From Aeromicrobium sp. Sec7.5 (GTDB lineage Bacteria > Actinomycetota > Actinomycetes > Propionibacteriales > Nocardioidaceae), in contig NZ_JBAJIJ010000001.1 in NCBI RefSeq assembly GCF_036867135.1, forward strand, positions 1,860,001-1,924,000: a stretch of 64,000 nucleotides of DNA, read 5' to 3'. This document shows positions 10,077-19,338 of the stretch, piece by piece. Each line of letters opens with the position of its first letter. The stretch's first letter is position 1. Below the pieces are notes generated by a model. It made no database searches. It saw nothing but the letters and a program-made list of their open reading frames with translations, and was not told the DNA's origin. Position numbers and translations under genes: made by a program.

Positions 10077-10568
10077 ATGGCCTTCGATGATCTCCTCGCC
10101 GCCAATCGCACCTACGCCGACGACTTCCAGAACGGAGGGTTCGACGGCATCGCCAAGGCCGGTGTGGCCATGGTGACGTGCATGGATTCACGCATCGACC
10201 CCCTGAAGATGATCGGCCTCGAGCCGGGCGACGCGAAGATCCTGCGCAACCCCGGCGGCCGCGTCACCGACCAGGTGCTCGTCGCCGTCGTGCTCGGCGT
10301 CACGCTCCTCCAGGTCCGCCGCGTCCTGGTGATCCAGCACACCCGCTGCGCGATGGCCTCGGCGCCCGAGGCCGAGCTGCAGGCCCGGGTCGGAGCCGCC
10401 ACGGGCACCGACGCGAGCTGGATGAGCCTTGGCGCAATCACCGACCAGGAGTCCACGATCCGCGCCGACGTGCACAAGATCGAGAGCCACCCGCTCGTCC
10501 CGGACGAGATCGAGGTCGGCGGCTTCGTCTACGACGTCGACAGTGGTCTGCTGACGCCGGTCGCCTGA
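10077..10568 (+). CDS. Beta-class carbonic anhydrase
   Basis: Interconverts CO2 and bicarbonate in the cytoplasm. The short 163-aa protein shows the zinc ligands Cys35 with Asp37 and Arg39 (TCMDSR), His88 and Cys91 (QHTRC). The NPGGR glycine-rich segment is also present. This size fits the compact actinobacterial subclass related to Rv1284. The start is ATG 10077. TAATCT (10065-10070) sits exactly 6 nt upstream, a good leaderless -10. It converges on the SLH-CAP gene with only 15 nt between the stop codons. Confidence 0.9.
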   Translation: MAFDDLLAANRTYADDFQNGGFDGIAKAGVAMVTCMDSRIDPLKMIGLEPGDAKILRNPGGRVTDQVLVAVVLGVTLLQVRRVLVIQHTRCAMASAPEAELQARVGAATGTDASWMSLGAITDQESTIRADVHKIESHPLVPDEIEVGGFVYDVDSGLLTPVA

Positions 10569-10583
10569 GCCGCCGACCAGGAC

Positions 10584-11867
10584 TCAGTACTTCGCGAACA
10601 CCTGCACGAAGGTGCGGGGGTGGCCGCACGGCGAGCTCTCGACGAACCCGATCCCCAGGTGGGTGAAGTCGCCGAGCAGGTTCGCCCGGTGCCCTGGGGA
10701 GTTGATCCAGGCCTGGACGACCTCGGTGTACTGCTGGCCGCGAGCAATGTTCTCACCCCAGGCTCGCCACCCGCCCGGGATGAGCTGGCCGACGCTCGAG
10801 TTGTGCGCGAACACGCAGGTGGACGACATCTGCTGGGCCCAGGCTTGGGCGACCGAGGAGATGGGCGCATTGAGCTGCAGCGGAGCACGACCGTTCGAGG
10901 CTCGGAACTGGTTCGTGTCGGTCAGGATCCGCTGGACGACGACGTCGAGGGGCGACGCCGTCACGGCGCCCGTGGCGGCGCTCGTGCGGACCGATGCTGC
11001 GGCTCCGGGACGGTTCGCGGTCGCCCGGAACGACAGCGTCGCCCCCAGGTCGCTCTGCCGGACGGTGTAGCCCAGGGACGTGGCGCCCGAGATCGGTGTC
11101 CCGTTGCGGAGCCACTGGTACGTGACCGAGGCGGGCTGCGGCGTCCACGTGCCGGGGACACCCCGCAGCCGCGAGCCCACGTAGGCGTTGCCGCTGACGG
11201 TGGGCGTCGGCGCCGACGTGAACGGGCCGGACGCAGCACCGTCGCCGCCGCCGAACTGGTCGTCGTACCGGAACAGGAAGGCGGCCATCTGCTCGCGGAG
11301 CACGGGCTGCGACGGCCGGAACGACCCGTCGGGATACCCCGTCGAGATCCCCGAGCCGCTGAGCCACTGGATCTGGGTCCGGAACGTGCTGCCGGTCGGG
11401 ACGTCGCTGAACGATCCGGAGCCACCGCTCGGCGCCGCCTCGAGCGCGCGGAACCGCTGCAGGAACGCCGCCATCTGCTCGCGGAGCACGGGCTGCGACG
11501 GCCGGAACGTGCCGTCGGGATACCCCGTCGAGATCCCGGAGTCCGCGAGCCAGACGATCGCGCGGTAGAAGCCGTGCGACGTCGGGACGTCGACGAACGG
11601 GCTCGAGGCGGGCAGGTCGCTCACGGCGGGCTCGCCCGCCTGGCGCCACAGGAACACCGCCATCTGCTCGCGCAGCACCGAGGCGCCCGGCCGGAACGAC
11701 CCGTCGGGGTACCCGGTCGTGATTCCCGTGCCGGCGAGCCAGCCGATCTCGTCGACGAAAGTGTGGGCGTCGGGCACATCGGTGAATCGGGCCGCCGAGG
11801 CGGGCGCGGTTCCGGTGGCGACGACGAAACAGGCGGTCAGCGCGACGGTCAAAAATCGATTCAGCAT
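10584..11867 (-). CDS. Secreted SLH-repeat / Ig-like / CAP-domain protein
   Basis: A predicted cell-surface protein of 427 aa. A Sec signal peptide (MLNRFLTVALTACFVV, ending near ASAA) is followed by three SLH-like repeats of about 60 residues. Each carries F-DVP, WLA-GI-TGYPDGSFRP and REQMA-FL text. An Ig-like segment follows (VTYQWLRNGTPISGATS). The C-terminal CAP/SCP domain is recognised by FRASNGRAPLQLN, CVFAHNSS, GENIARG, INSPGHRANLL and FVQVFAKY. I chose ATG 11867 because GGGAGGAG lies just upstream (11873-11880) and a clean signal peptide follows. SLH repeats normally anchor proteins to wall polymers, and the CAP activity is unknown. Confidence 0.86.
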   Translation of the reverse strand: MLNRFLTVALTACFVVATGTAPASAARFTDVPDAHTFVDEIGWLAGTGITTGYPDGSFRPGASVLREQMAVFLWRQAGEPAVSDLPASSPFVDVPTSHGFYRAIVWLADSGISTGYPDGTFRPSQPVLREQMAAFLQRFRALEAAPSGGSGSFSDVPTGSTFRTQIQWLSGSGISTGYPDGSFRPSQPVLREQMAAFLFRYDDQFGGGDGAASGPFTSAPTPTVSGNAYVGSRLRGVPGTWTPQPASVTYQWLRNGTPISGATSLGYTVRQSDLGATLSFRATANRPGAAASVRTSAATGAVTASPLDVVVQRILTDTNQFRASNGRAPLQLNAPISSVAQAWAQQMSSTCVFAHNSSVGQLIPGGWRAWGENIARGQQYTEVVQAWINSPGHRANLLGDFTHLGIGFVESSPCGHPRTFVQVFAKY

Positions 11868-11932
11868 GGTGACTCCTCCCAAAGTCACCTCGACCGTAAC
11901 CTCCGGGAGGGTCAATCGTTACACCGCGGTTG

Positions 11933-13075
11933 TCAGCCGCCGGAAGTCGCGTCCTCGGCCTCCGGATCGAGGTCGCCGTCGACCTCCCGCGAGTCGAGCC
12001 ACCCCTCCGGGACCACGACCCGCTTGGGGGTGCCCTGGCGCCCGCGGGGGCGCCCGAGCTCGGCCGCGGGGAACGGCTCGTCGGTGTCGAGGTCGGCCAG
12101 CAGTGCGTCGAGCGCGGCGTAGGACGACACCTTGCCGAGGCTGCTGCGCACGACCGAGCCGGCCGCGAACCCCTTCAGGTACCAGGCGACGTGCTTGCGG
12201 AACTCGATGCAGCCGCGCTCCTCACCCATCCACTGCCCGAGCAGCTGGGCATGGCGACGCATGACCGCGGCGACCTCCCCCAGGTTCGGCGTGGTGAGCA
12301 CCTCGGTGCCCGTCAAGGCCGCGGCGAGGTCGCGGAACAACCACGGCCGGCCCAGGCAGCCGCGGCCGACGACGACGCCGTCACACCCGGTCTCGGCCAT
12401 CATGCGGACCGCATCGGACGCCTCCCAGACGTCGCCGTTGCCGAGCACGGGGATCGAGGTCGAGGCCTTCAGCTCGGCGATCGCGTCCCAGTCGGCGTGG
12501 CCGGAGTAGTGCTGGACAGCGGTGCGGCCGTGGAGGGCGATCGCGGCGCACCCGGCGTCGGCCGCGATCCGGCCCGCGTCGAGGTACGTGAGGTGGTCGT
12601 CGTCGATGCCCTTGCGGGTCTTCATCGTGACCGGCACCCCGTAGGGCTGCGCGGCCTCGACCGCGGAGGTGAGGATCCGGCCGAGCAGGTTCGCCTTCCA
12701 CGGGAGGGCGGCACCACCGCCCTTGCGGGTGACCTTGGGGACGGGGCAGCCGAAGTTGAGGTCGACGTGCTGGACCCCGTGCTCGTCGCACAGGATCGAG
12801 ACCGCGCGGCCGATGATGTCGGGGTCGATGCCGTACAGCTGCACGGACCGCACCGACTCCGCCCCCGAGAACGTCAGCATCGACAGGCTCGTGCGGTCGC
12901 CCTCGACGATGCCGCGGGACGTGATCATCTCGCACACGTACAGACCGGCGCCCTGCTCGGCGCAGAGCTGGCGGAACGCGGCGTTCGTGACCCCGGCCAT
13001 CGGCGCCAGCACGACCGGGACGGGGACCTCGAGGTCCCCGAGGCGCAGGGGCGCCGCCATGGTCGAGGTGGTCAT
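11933..13075 (-). CDS. dusB: tRNA-dihydrouridine synthase
   Basis: An FMN enzyme that reduces specific uridines of tRNA to dihydrouridine. The 380-aa protein has the Dus hallmarks: APMAGVTNAAFR at the N-terminus, the catalytic Cys in NFGCPVPKV, MKTRKG, HGRTAVQHYSG and NGDV. A basic, low-complexity tail follows. I chose ATG 13075 because GACAAT (13082-13087) lies 6 nt upstream (leaderless layout). ATG 13057 is an alternative. It lies downstream of glyS and a lipoprotein gene on the same strand. Confidence 0.92.
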   Translation of the reverse strand: MTTSTMAAPLRLGDLEVPVPVVLAPMAGVTNAAFRQLCAEQGAGLYVCEMITSRGIVEGDRTSLSMLTFSGAESVRSVQLYGIDPDIIGRAVSILCDEHGVQHVDLNFGCPVPKVTRKGGGAALPWKANLLGRILTSAVEAAQPYGVPVTMKTRKGIDDDHLTYLDAGRIAADAGCAAIALHGRTAVQHYSGHADWDAIAELKASTSIPVLGNGDVWEASDAVRMMAETGCDGVVVGRGCLGRPWLFRDLAAALTGTEVLTTPNLGEVAAVMRRHAQLLGQWMGEERGCIEFRKHVAWYLKGFAAGSVVRSSLGKVSSYAALDALLADLDTDEPFPAAELGRPRGRQGTPKRVVVPEGWLDSREVDGDLDPEAEDATSGG

Positions 13076-13132
13076 CCTCCGATTGTCCCACCCGGCGCCG
13101 TCAGGTCGGGCGCAGCCACCCGGGGCAGCACG

Positions 13133-13723
13133 TCACGGCGACCAGGTGATCGCCGAGTCGTCGCCGTCGGGCTGCAGGTCGACCGAGACCAGCGCCTGGC
13201 CGGCGGGCACCAGGTAGACCAGGCACAGGTTCGCCGACTCCCCCGGCAGGAAGCTCTCGGGCAGCTGACCGGACGGGCACGGCGCGAAGCTGCCGACGAT
13301 CGGCGTCGGCGGGAGCAGCATGTCGGAGTCGTCACGGGCGAACACCGGCAGCGCCGCACCTCCGAGCCCGGCCGGACCCTCGTTCACGACCGTCAGGTCG
13401 ACGTAGAACGGCGAGGAGGCCAGCTGGTCGGGCGTGAGCGAGAAGAAGCGGAAGTCCTCGATGACGCCCCGGCGGACGTTCGCGATCGTCACCGTGATGG
13501 CACTCGCGGCCTGCTCATCGACCTGGTAGACCACCGTCGCGGTCTCGCCCGGCTTGCGCTGGGCACCGGGCTTGCTGATCGTGACGCCGTCGGGCACCTC
13601 GAAGCCGGCCGGGACCGACGAGACCGGCTTCGGGTCGTCCTCGCCGCCGCCACACGCGGCCACGGGCACGAGCAGTGCCAGGGCGCACAGGACCAGACGA
13701 AGACGGCGACGCGACGAGATCAC
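13133..13723 (-). CDS. Putative lipoprotein, unknown function
   Basis: A 196-aa protein with a basic N-terminus, a hydrophobic segment and a lipobox VAAC at Cys24, followed by the GGGEDDPKP linker usual for exported actinobacterial lipoproteins. The rest is beta-rich, with a second cysteine pair (APCPSG and LCLVYLV) that could form a disulfide. The layout recalls DUF4352-like extracellular domains, but I cannot assign a family. The start is GTG 13723 with GACAAT (13730-13735) 6 nt upstream, so it is probably leaderless. It lies 25 nt downstream of glyS. Confidence 0.72.
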   Translation of the reverse strand: MISSRRRLRLVLCALALLVPVAACGGGEDDPKPVSSVPAGFEVPDGVTISKPGAQRKPGETATVVYQVDEQAASAITVTIANVRRGVIEDFRFFSLTPDQLASSPFYVDLTVVNEGPAGLGGAALPVFARDDSDMLLPPTPIVGSFAPCPSGQLPESFLPGESANLCLVYLVPAGQALVSVDLQPDGDDSAITWSP

Positions 13724-13748
13724 GCCGAGATTGTCACCCCGCGCAGGG

Positions 13749-15161
13749 TCAGCAGCCGGGGAGGCGCGCCGCGAGCCAGTCACGAACCTGGCTGAGGGCG
13801 ACGCGCTCCTGCTGCATCGTGTCGCGCTCGCGGATCGTGACGGCCTGGTCGTCGAGCGTCTCGAAGTCGACCGTGATGCAGAACGGCGTGCCGATCTCGT
13901 CCTGGCGGCGGTACCGACGGCCGATCGCCTGGGCGTCGTCGAAGTCGACGTTCCAGTAGCCGCGGAGCTCCTTCGCGAGGTCCCGGGCGGCGGGCGACAG
14001 CGCCTCGTTGCGCGACAGGGGCAGCACCGCGGCCTTGACGGGAGCCAGCCGGTGGTCGAGCCGCAGCACGGTGCGCACGTCGACGCCACCCTTGGTGTTG
14101 GGCGCCTCGTCCTCGGCGTAGGCATCGACGAGGAAGGCCATCATCGAGCGGTTCACGCCGGCTGCGGGCTCGATGACGTACGGCGTCCAGCGCTCGCCCG
14201 TGGCCTGGTCGTGGTACGACAGCTCGCTGCCCGAGTGCTGGCTGTGCGTCGACAGGTCGAAGTCGGTGCGGTTGGCGACACCCTCGAGCTCGCCCCACTC
14301 CGATCCCTGGAAGCCGAAGCGGTACTCGATGTCGACGGTGCGCTTGGCGTAGTGCGAGAGCTTCTCGGCCGCGTGCTCGTAGAAGCGCAGGTTGTCGGGC
14401 GTGACGCCGAGACCGGTGTACCACCCCATGCGCTCGGCGAGCCAGTACTCGTGCCACTGCTCGTCCTCGCCGGGCTTGACGAAGAACTCCATCTCCATCT
14501 GCTCGAACTCGCGCGTGCGGAAGATGAAGTTGCCCGGCGTGATCTCGTTGCGGAAGCTCTTGCCGATCTGGCCGATGCCGAACGGGGGCTTCTTGCGGGC
14601 GCTCGTCATGACCTGGCCGAAGTTGACGAAGATCCCCTGGGCGGTCTCGGGACGCAGGTAGTGCAGGCCCTCCTCCGACTCGACGGGGCCCAGGTAGGTC
14701 TTGAGCAGGCCGTTGAACATGCGCGGCTCGGTCCACTGGCCCTTGGTGCCGCAGTTGGCGCAGACGATGAGGTCCATCGCGACGGTGTCGGGGTCGATCT
14801 CGTCCTGCCCCGCCTGTCCGCCCTTCGCCTTCTTCTCGACGTAGGCCTCCTGCAGGTGGTCCTGCCGGTAGCGGCGGTGGCAGCTCAGGCACTCCACGAG
14901 CGGGTCGACGAAGGCCGCGAGGTGCCCCGAGGCCTCCCACACGCGGGTGGGAAGGATGACCGAGGAGTCCAGGCCGACGACGTCGTCGCGTCCCTGCACC
15001 ATCGATCGCCACCACTGGCGCTTGATGTTCTCCTTGAGCTCGACGCCGAGGGGCCCGTAGTCCCACGCCGACTTCGTGCCGCCGTAGATCTCGCCGCACT
15101 GGTAGACGAAGCCGCGACGCTTGCAGAGGCTGGTGACGGTGTCGATCGTGGACGCAGGCAT
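13749..15161 (-). CDS. glyS: Glycyl-tRNA synthetase, homodimeric type
   Basis: Charges tRNA-Gly. The 470-aa class II enzyme starts [18 protein letters not shown] and continues with [17 protein letters not shown]. It contains a zinc-binding insert (CLSCHRRY and [10 protein letters not shown]), motif 2 ([25 protein letters not shown] region), and the family's SKYA-like end replaced here by [10 protein letters not shown]. Length and motifs fit the alpha-2 enzyme. I chose ATG 15161 because it has a GGGAGA ribosome site about 10 nt upstream and the conserved text begins right after it. It is divergent from znuA. Confidence 0.94.
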   Translation of the reverse strand: MPASTIDTVTSLCKRRGFVYQCGEIYGGTKSAWDYGPLGVELKENIKRQWWRSMVQGRDDVVGLDSSVILPTRVWEASGHLAAFVDPLVECLSCHRRYRQDHLQEAYVEKKAKGGQAGQDEIDPDTVAMDLIVCANCGTKGQWTEPRMFNGLLKTYLGPVESEEGLHYLRPETAQGIFVNFGQVMTSARKKPPFGIGQIGKSFRNEITPGNFIFRTREFEQMEMEFFVKPGEDEQWHEYWLAERMGWYTGLGVTPDNLRFYEHAAEKLSHYAKRTVDIEYRFGFQGSEWGELEGVANRTDFDLSTHSQHSGSELSYHDQATGERWTPYVIEPAAGVNRSMMAFLVDAYAEDEAPNTKGGVDVRTVLRLDHRLAPVKAAVLPLSRNEALSPAARDLAKELRGYWNVDFDDAQAIGRRYRRQDEIGTPFCITVDFETLDDQAVTIRERDTMQQERVALSQVRDWLAARLPGC

Positions 15162-15276
15162 AGGTGCAGTTCTCCCGGCTGGATGTCGGCGGGGCGCGCG
15201 GCCGTCGTGACGGACCGCTCCCGTGGATCGGGCCAGCGTATCGAGACCGGCGTGACCAGCGGCACCTGCCGTCAGT

Positions 15277-15306
15277 TTGACAATGGTTCCCATCCGCGTG
15301 AACGAT
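15277..15306 (+). promoter_or_regulatory. znuA promoter with overlapping Zur box
   Basis: A -35 box TTGACA (15277-15282), an 18-nt spacer and AACGAT (15301-15306) lie immediately before znuA, with 6 nt from the -10 to the ATG at 15313. TGACAATGGTTCCCA (15278-15292) overlaps the -35. It agrees with a TGAAAATGATTTTCA-type actinobacterial Zur box at 11 of 15 positions and would block RNA polymerase when zinc is sufficient. The box assignment is an inference supported by the zur gene in the same cluster. Confidence 0.65.
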
Positions 15307-15312
15307 AGGGGC

Positions 15313-16296
15313 ATGCGCCGTGCCACCCTGATCGCCCCTGCCCTCCTGCTCTCCCCCCTCCTCGTCGCGTGCGGCGCCGGGGGTGGCGACGGCGGGCCCA
15401 CCGTGGTGACCTCGGCCTACCCGTTCCAGTTCCTCGTCGAGCGGGTCGCCGGCGAGCACTACACGGTCGAGAACCTGACGCGTCCCGGCGGCGAGCCGCA
15501 CGACCTCGAGCTGACGCCCCGACAGGTCGCCGACGTGCAGGGCTCGGACCTGGTCGTCTACGTCGACGCGTTCCAGACCGCGGTGGACGAGGCCGTGGAG
15601 CAGGCCGACCGCGAGGACGGCACCACGCTGGACCTCGCGAGCGTCGTCGACCTCATCGAGTCCGAGGACGGAGGCCACGACCACGAGGGCCACGACCACG
15701 CCGAAGGTGAGGAGCACGCCGAGGACGAGGAGCACGCCGAGGACGAGGAGGGCCACGAGGGCCACGACCACGGCGGCGTCGACCCGCACTTCTGGCTCGA
15801 CCCGCACCGCATGGAGCTCGCCGCCCGGGCGATCGGCGACCGGATGGCCGAGGTCGACCCCGAGCACTCCGACGACTACACCGCCAACGCCGATGCCCTG
15901 GTGACCGAGCTCCAGGACCTCGACGCGGACTACACGGTCGGCCTGCAGACCTGCGAGCTCCGCACCATCGTCACGGCCCATGCGGCGTTCGCCTACCTGG
16001 CCGACGCGTACGACCTCGTCCAGGTGCCGATCGCCGGCCTCGAGCCGAGCGCCGAACCGTCCTCGGCCCAGCTCGCCGAGATCAGTGACCTCGTGACCTC
16101 CCAGGGCATCACCACGGTCTTCACCGAGCAGCTCGTGGACCCGGCCGTGGCCGAGACCGTCGCGAGCACGACGGGCGCCACGACGGCTATCCTCGACCCG
16201 ATCGAGGGTCTCAGCGACGCCACCGCGGACGAGGACTACCTGTCCCTGATGCGGAGCAACCTCGACGCGATCCGGGAGGCCAACAGGTGCCAGTGA
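15313..16296 (+). CDS. znuA: Zinc ABC transporter substrate-binding lipoprotein
   Basis: Captures extracellular zinc for the ZnuBC permease. The 327-aa protein has a lipoprotein signal with LVAC (Cys20), [27 protein letters not shown] with the first zinc His, and a His/Asp/Glu-rich loop of about 40 residues at 118-160 (repeats of [17 protein letters not shown] type). [23 protein letters not shown] and TEQLVDP follow. The acidic His loop is characteristic of zinc, rather than manganese, binding proteins. ATG 15313 is preceded by a promoter that makes the transcript leaderless. Its stop overlaps the start of znuC. Confidence 0.92.
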   Translation: MRRATLIAPALLLSPLLVACGAGGGDGGPTVVTSAYPFQFLVERVAGEHYTVENLTRPGGEPHDLELTPRQVADVQGSDLVVYVDAFQTAVDEAVEQADREDGTTLDLASVVDLIESEDGGHDHEGHDHAEGEEHAEDEEHAEDEEGHEGHDHGGVDPHFWLDPHRMELAARAIGDRMAEVDPEHSDDYTANADALVTELQDLDADYTVGLQTCELRTIVTAHAAFAYLADAYDLVQVPIAGLEPSAEPSSAQLAEISDLVTSQGITTVFTEQLVDPAVAETVASTTGATTAILDPIEGLSDATADEDYLSLMRSNLDAIREANRCQ

Positions 16297-17063
16297 GCCA
16301 GGGCGACCGTGCCGTGCTCGAGGCGCGCGGTGTCACGGTCGACCTCGGCGGCCGGCCCGTGCTGTCAGGGGTCGACCTCGTCGTCGGCCGGGGCGAGGTG
16401 GTCGCCGTGCTCGGCGCCAACGGCTCCGGCAAGTCCACGCTGGTGCGGGCCGTCATCGGCCTGGTGCCCCGCCGAACGGGCGAGGTCAGCCTCTTCGGCA
16501 CCCCCATCGCGCAGTTCCGCGACCGCGCCCGCCTGGGGTACGTGCCCCAGCGCAGCGTCAGCGCAGCCGGGGTGCCGGCCACGGTGCGCGAGGTCGTGCT
16601 CAGCGGACGCCTCGCCCGGCGCCGACTCGTCGGTCCCGCGCGGCGCGCCGACCGTGAGGCCGCCGACCGCGCCATCGACCTCGTCGGGCTCACCGACCTG
16701 CGCCGGCGGCCCGTCACGGAGCTCTCCGGCGGTCAGCACCAACGCACCCTGATCGCCCGGGCCCTGGCCTCCGAGCCGGACCTGTTGGTCATGGACGAAC
16801 CCCTGGCCGGGGTCGACGCCGCCAGCGGCCAGGGCCTCGCGCGCACCGTGGCTGATCTCGTCGCGGCGGGCACCGCCGTGCTGCTGGTGGAGCACGACCT
16901 CGGCCCCTTGACGGACGTCGTCGACCGGGCCGTCGTGATCGATCACGGCCAGGTCGTCTACGACGGCCCCCCGCAGTCGGCACCCGCCGAGCACGTCCAC
17001 CACCACCCCCACACCGGCGAGCCCGGTCGGATCGAGCCGCTGCCGCACGAGGGGGTGCTCTGA
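16287..17063 (+). CDS. znuC: Zinc ABC transporter ATP-binding protein
   Basis: The cytoplasmic ATPase of the zinc importer, 258 aa. Walker A GANGSGKST is at 43-51. The Q-loop, signature LSGGQHQR, Walker B LLVMDEPL and the switch histidine in LLVEHDL are all present. The C-terminus is histidine-rich (HVHHHPH), which may bind zinc. GTG 16287 overlaps the end of znuA by 10 nt and has GGGAGG upstream. An in-frame GTG at 16293 is an alternative. It is coupled to znuB by a TGATG overlap. Confidence 0.92.
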   Translation: MPVSQGDRAVLEARGVTVDLGGRPVLSGVDLVVGRGEVVAVLGANGSGKSTLVRAVIGLVPRRTGEVSLFGTPIAQFRDRARLGYVPQRSVSAAGVPATVREVVLSGRLARRRLVGPARRADREAADRAIDLVGLTDLRRRPVTELSGGQHQRTLIARALASEPDLLVMDEPLAGVDAASGQGLARTVADLVAAGTAVLLVEHDLGPLTDVVDRAVVIDHGQVVYDGPPQSAPAEHVHHHPHTGEPGRIEPLPHEGVL

Positions 17064-17905
17064 TGCTGGAGCTGTTGAACTACGACTTCATGCAGCGAGC
17101 CCTGCTCGCGGCGCTCATCACCGGCATCACGGCGCCGGCGATCGGCACGTTCCTGGTGCAGCGCCGTCTGGCGCTCCTGGGCGACGGCATCGGCCACGTG
17201 GCGCTCACCGGCGTCGCGGCCGGGCTGCTCACGGGCACCGCACCGCTGCTCACCGCGGTCATCGCCGCCACGCTCGGAGCCCTAGCGATCGAGCTCATGC
17301 GCACCTACGCCAAGACCTCGGGCGACGTCGCGCTCGCGATGCTGTTCTACGGCGGCCTCGCCGCGGGCGTCCTGCTGATCAACCTCGCCGGCGACAGTGC
17401 CTCGACCCTCAACAGCTATCTCTTCGGCTCGATCGTCACCGTGACCTCCGACGACCTGGTCGTCGTGGGGGTCCTCGGGGCCCTGGTGCTGGCGGTGGTG
17501 GTCGCGGCCACGCCGCAGCTGTTCGCGGTGTGCCAGGACGAGGAGCACGCCCGGGTCAGCGGTGTGCCGGTGCGCCTGTACGGGATCCTCATCGCGGTGC
17601 TGGCCGCCGTCACCATCACGGTCGCGATGCGCACCGTCGGGCTGCTGCTCGTGTCGGCGCTCATGGTCGTTCCCGTGGCGGCCGCCCAGCAGGTCGCCCG
17701 GAGCTTCCGGGGCACGCACCTGCTCGCGATGCTGCTCGGACTCGTCGCGGCGATCGGCGGGGTCGTGGCGAGCTTCGAGATCGACACCCAGCCGGGCCCC
17801 ACGATCGTCCTCACCGCGATGCTGTGCTTCGCCGTGCTGGCGGCGGCGCGCGGGGTCATGACGCTCAGCCGACGCTGGAAGAGGCGCCCACTACAGTTGG
17901 GCTGA
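17063..17905 (+). CDS. znuB: Zinc ABC transporter permease
   Basis: The integral membrane channel of the zinc importer (ABC-3 family), 280 aa with about 8 hydrophobic segments. It opens with YDFMQRALLAALITGI and contains GTFLVQRRLALLGDGIGH, a family hallmark. The start ATG 17063 overlaps the znuC TGA. The zur gene follows 14 nt after the stop, so the whole unit znuA-C-B-zur should be one transcript. Confidence 0.92.
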   Translation: MLELLNYDFMQRALLAALITGITAPAIGTFLVQRRLALLGDGIGHVALTGVAAGLLTGTAPLLTAVIAATLGALAIELMRTYAKTSGDVALAMLFYGGLAAGVLLINLAGDSASTLNSYLFGSIVTVTSDDLVVVGVLGALVLAVVVAATPQLFAVCQDEEHARVSGVPVRLYGILIAVLAAVTITVAMRTVGLLLVSALMVVPVAAAQQVARSFRGTHLLAMLLGLVAAIGGVVASFEIDTQPGPTIVLTAMLCFAVLAAARGVMTLSRRWKRRPLQLG

Positions 17906-17919
17906 GGAGGATCGAGAGC

Positions 17920-18309
17920 ATGGTCAGCACCCCCCGCAACACCCGTCAGCGTCGCGCCGTCGCCGCGATCCTGGAGGACCTCGACGGCTTCGCGAGTGCT
18001 CAGGAGATCCATGATCTGCTGCGCCACCGCGGCGAGTCGGTCGGCCTGTCGACCGTCTACCGCAACCTGCAGGCCCTGAGCGACTCCGCCGAGATCGACG
18101 CGCTTCGCAACGACGACGGCGAGACCCTCTACCGGCAGTGCAGCACGGGTCACCACCACCACTTGGTGTGCCGTGCGTGCGGGCGCACGGTCGAGGTCGC
18201 CGGCCCCACGGTCGAGCGCTGGGCCGACTCGATCGCCGCCGAGCACGGCTTCGTCGACGTCGCCCACACCCTCGAGATCTTCGGGACCTGCGGCGACTGC
18301 CCCCGGTGA
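17920..18309 (+). CDS. zur: Fur-family zinc uptake regulator
   Basis: A zinc-responsive repressor of 129 aa. The N-terminal winged helix includes the recognition text SVGLSTVYRNLQAL. The metal-binding half has HHHHLVC, a CRAC pair and a C-terminal CGDC pair, the structural zinc ligands of Fur proteins. Its position at the end of znuACB marks it as Zur rather than Fur. A GAGGAGGA ribosome site (17904-17911) precedes ATG 17920. Being in the operon it controls, it is probably autoregulated through the box at 15278-15292. Confidence 0.9.
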   Translation: MVSTPRNTRQRRAVAAILEDLDGFASAQEIHDLLRHRGESVGLSTVYRNLQALSDSAEIDALRNDDGETLYRQCSTGHHHHLVCRACGRTVEVAGPTVERWADSIAAEHGFVDVAHTLEIFGTCGDCPR

Positions 18310-18319
18310 GCACTCCCCC

Positions 18320-19237
18320 ATGAGCCCGGCCCCGGCGTCTCGCACCGTTGAGTCCAGCCCCGTGATCGTCCTCTCTCGGGAGGAGTGGTCTCCACGCGCG
18401 CAGGCCCATCGCGAGCGCGCCGAGCACTGGACCGTCCCACACCTGCGCCGCCGGGCCTCGGGCGAGGACCACCCCGTCGAGGACTTCCTGTTCGAGTACT
18501 ACAACTTCTCCCCCGGCGCGCTCGCACGCTGGCACCCCGGCCTCGGCGTGGGGCTCGTCGATTCACCCGACCACGCGGCACTCGGTGCCTACGAGACCGA
18601 GGACGGCGTGTCCCGAGTCGATCCGGGGCGCCTGGAGCGGCGTCTGCCCGGCCTGCGATGGACCCATGCGCTCCTGTCGCGCACCCGCGACGCCGAGCCG
18701 CGGTGGAGCTGCTTCGGCCTGCACGAGTGGGCCATGGTGCACGGCGCGGCTCAGCAGCGTCGCCACGGCGACCAGCCCCTCCGACTCGGCGCGGCCGGCA
18801 CCGACGAGGTCGTCCGGTCGCACACGCTGCAGTGCACGCACGTCGACGCGTTCCGGTTCTTCACGCCCGAGGCAGCCCCACTCAACGCCCACCAGCCGAC
18901 CCGCGACGACCAGCTGCAACTCGAGCAGCCCGGCTGCGTGCACGTCACGATGGACCTGTACCGATTGGCCTTCCGTCTCGTGCCGTTCATCGAGCCCACG
19001 GTCGTCCTCGACACCTTCGAGCTCGCGCTCGACGCCCGCCAGGTCGACATGCGGGCGTCGCCCTACGACGTCACCGACCTCGGCCTCGAGCCCATTCCGG
19101 TCGAGACGGCCGACGGCAAGGCGGCCTACGTGCAGGAGCAGCGCCGCCTCGCCGGGCTGGCGCAGCCGCTCAGGGAGCGGCTGCTGGGCGCTGTCGGCGA
19201 GCTGCTGGACCACGGTTCAGCGCCGTCCGGAGCCTGA
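18320..19237 (+). CDS. Conserved actinobacterial protein, function unassigned
   Basis: A 305-aa soluble protein. Related actinobacterial proteins are, as I recall, often auto-labelled 3-methyladenine DNA glycosylase, but I see no helix-hairpin-helix or other glycosylase motif. Visible features are DHPVEDFLFEYYNFSPG, GLHEWAMVHG, LQCTHVDAFRFFTPEA and PGCVHVTMDLYRLAFRL. Several conserved-looking His, Asp and Glu residues cluster here and could bind a metal. It starts at ATG 18320, 10 nt after zur, with no clear ribosome site. GTG 18361 is an alternative start. I do not assign a function. Confidence 0.7.
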   Translation: MSPAPASRTVESSPVIVLSREEWSPRAQAHRERAEHWTVPHLRRRASGEDHPVEDFLFEYYNFSPGALARWHPGLGVGLVDSPDHAALGAYETEDGVSRVDPGRLERRLPGLRWTHALLSRTRDAEPRWSCFGLHEWAMVHGAAQQRRHGDQPLRLGAAGTDEVVRSHTLQCTHVDAFRFFTPEAAPLNAHQPTRDDQLQLEQPGCVHVTMDLYRLAFRLVPFIEPTVVLDTFELALDARQVDMRASPYDVTDLGLEPIPVETADGKAAYVQEQRRLAGLAQPLRERLLGAVGELLDHGSAPSGA

Positions 19238-19338
19238 CGAACCTGGGACCGACCGACATGCAGCCTGACCGGCGAGTTCTCCACAGCACGCTTCCCGATC
19301 TCATGGGCTTGTCGGTGGGTGGGTGTTGGGTTTGAGTC

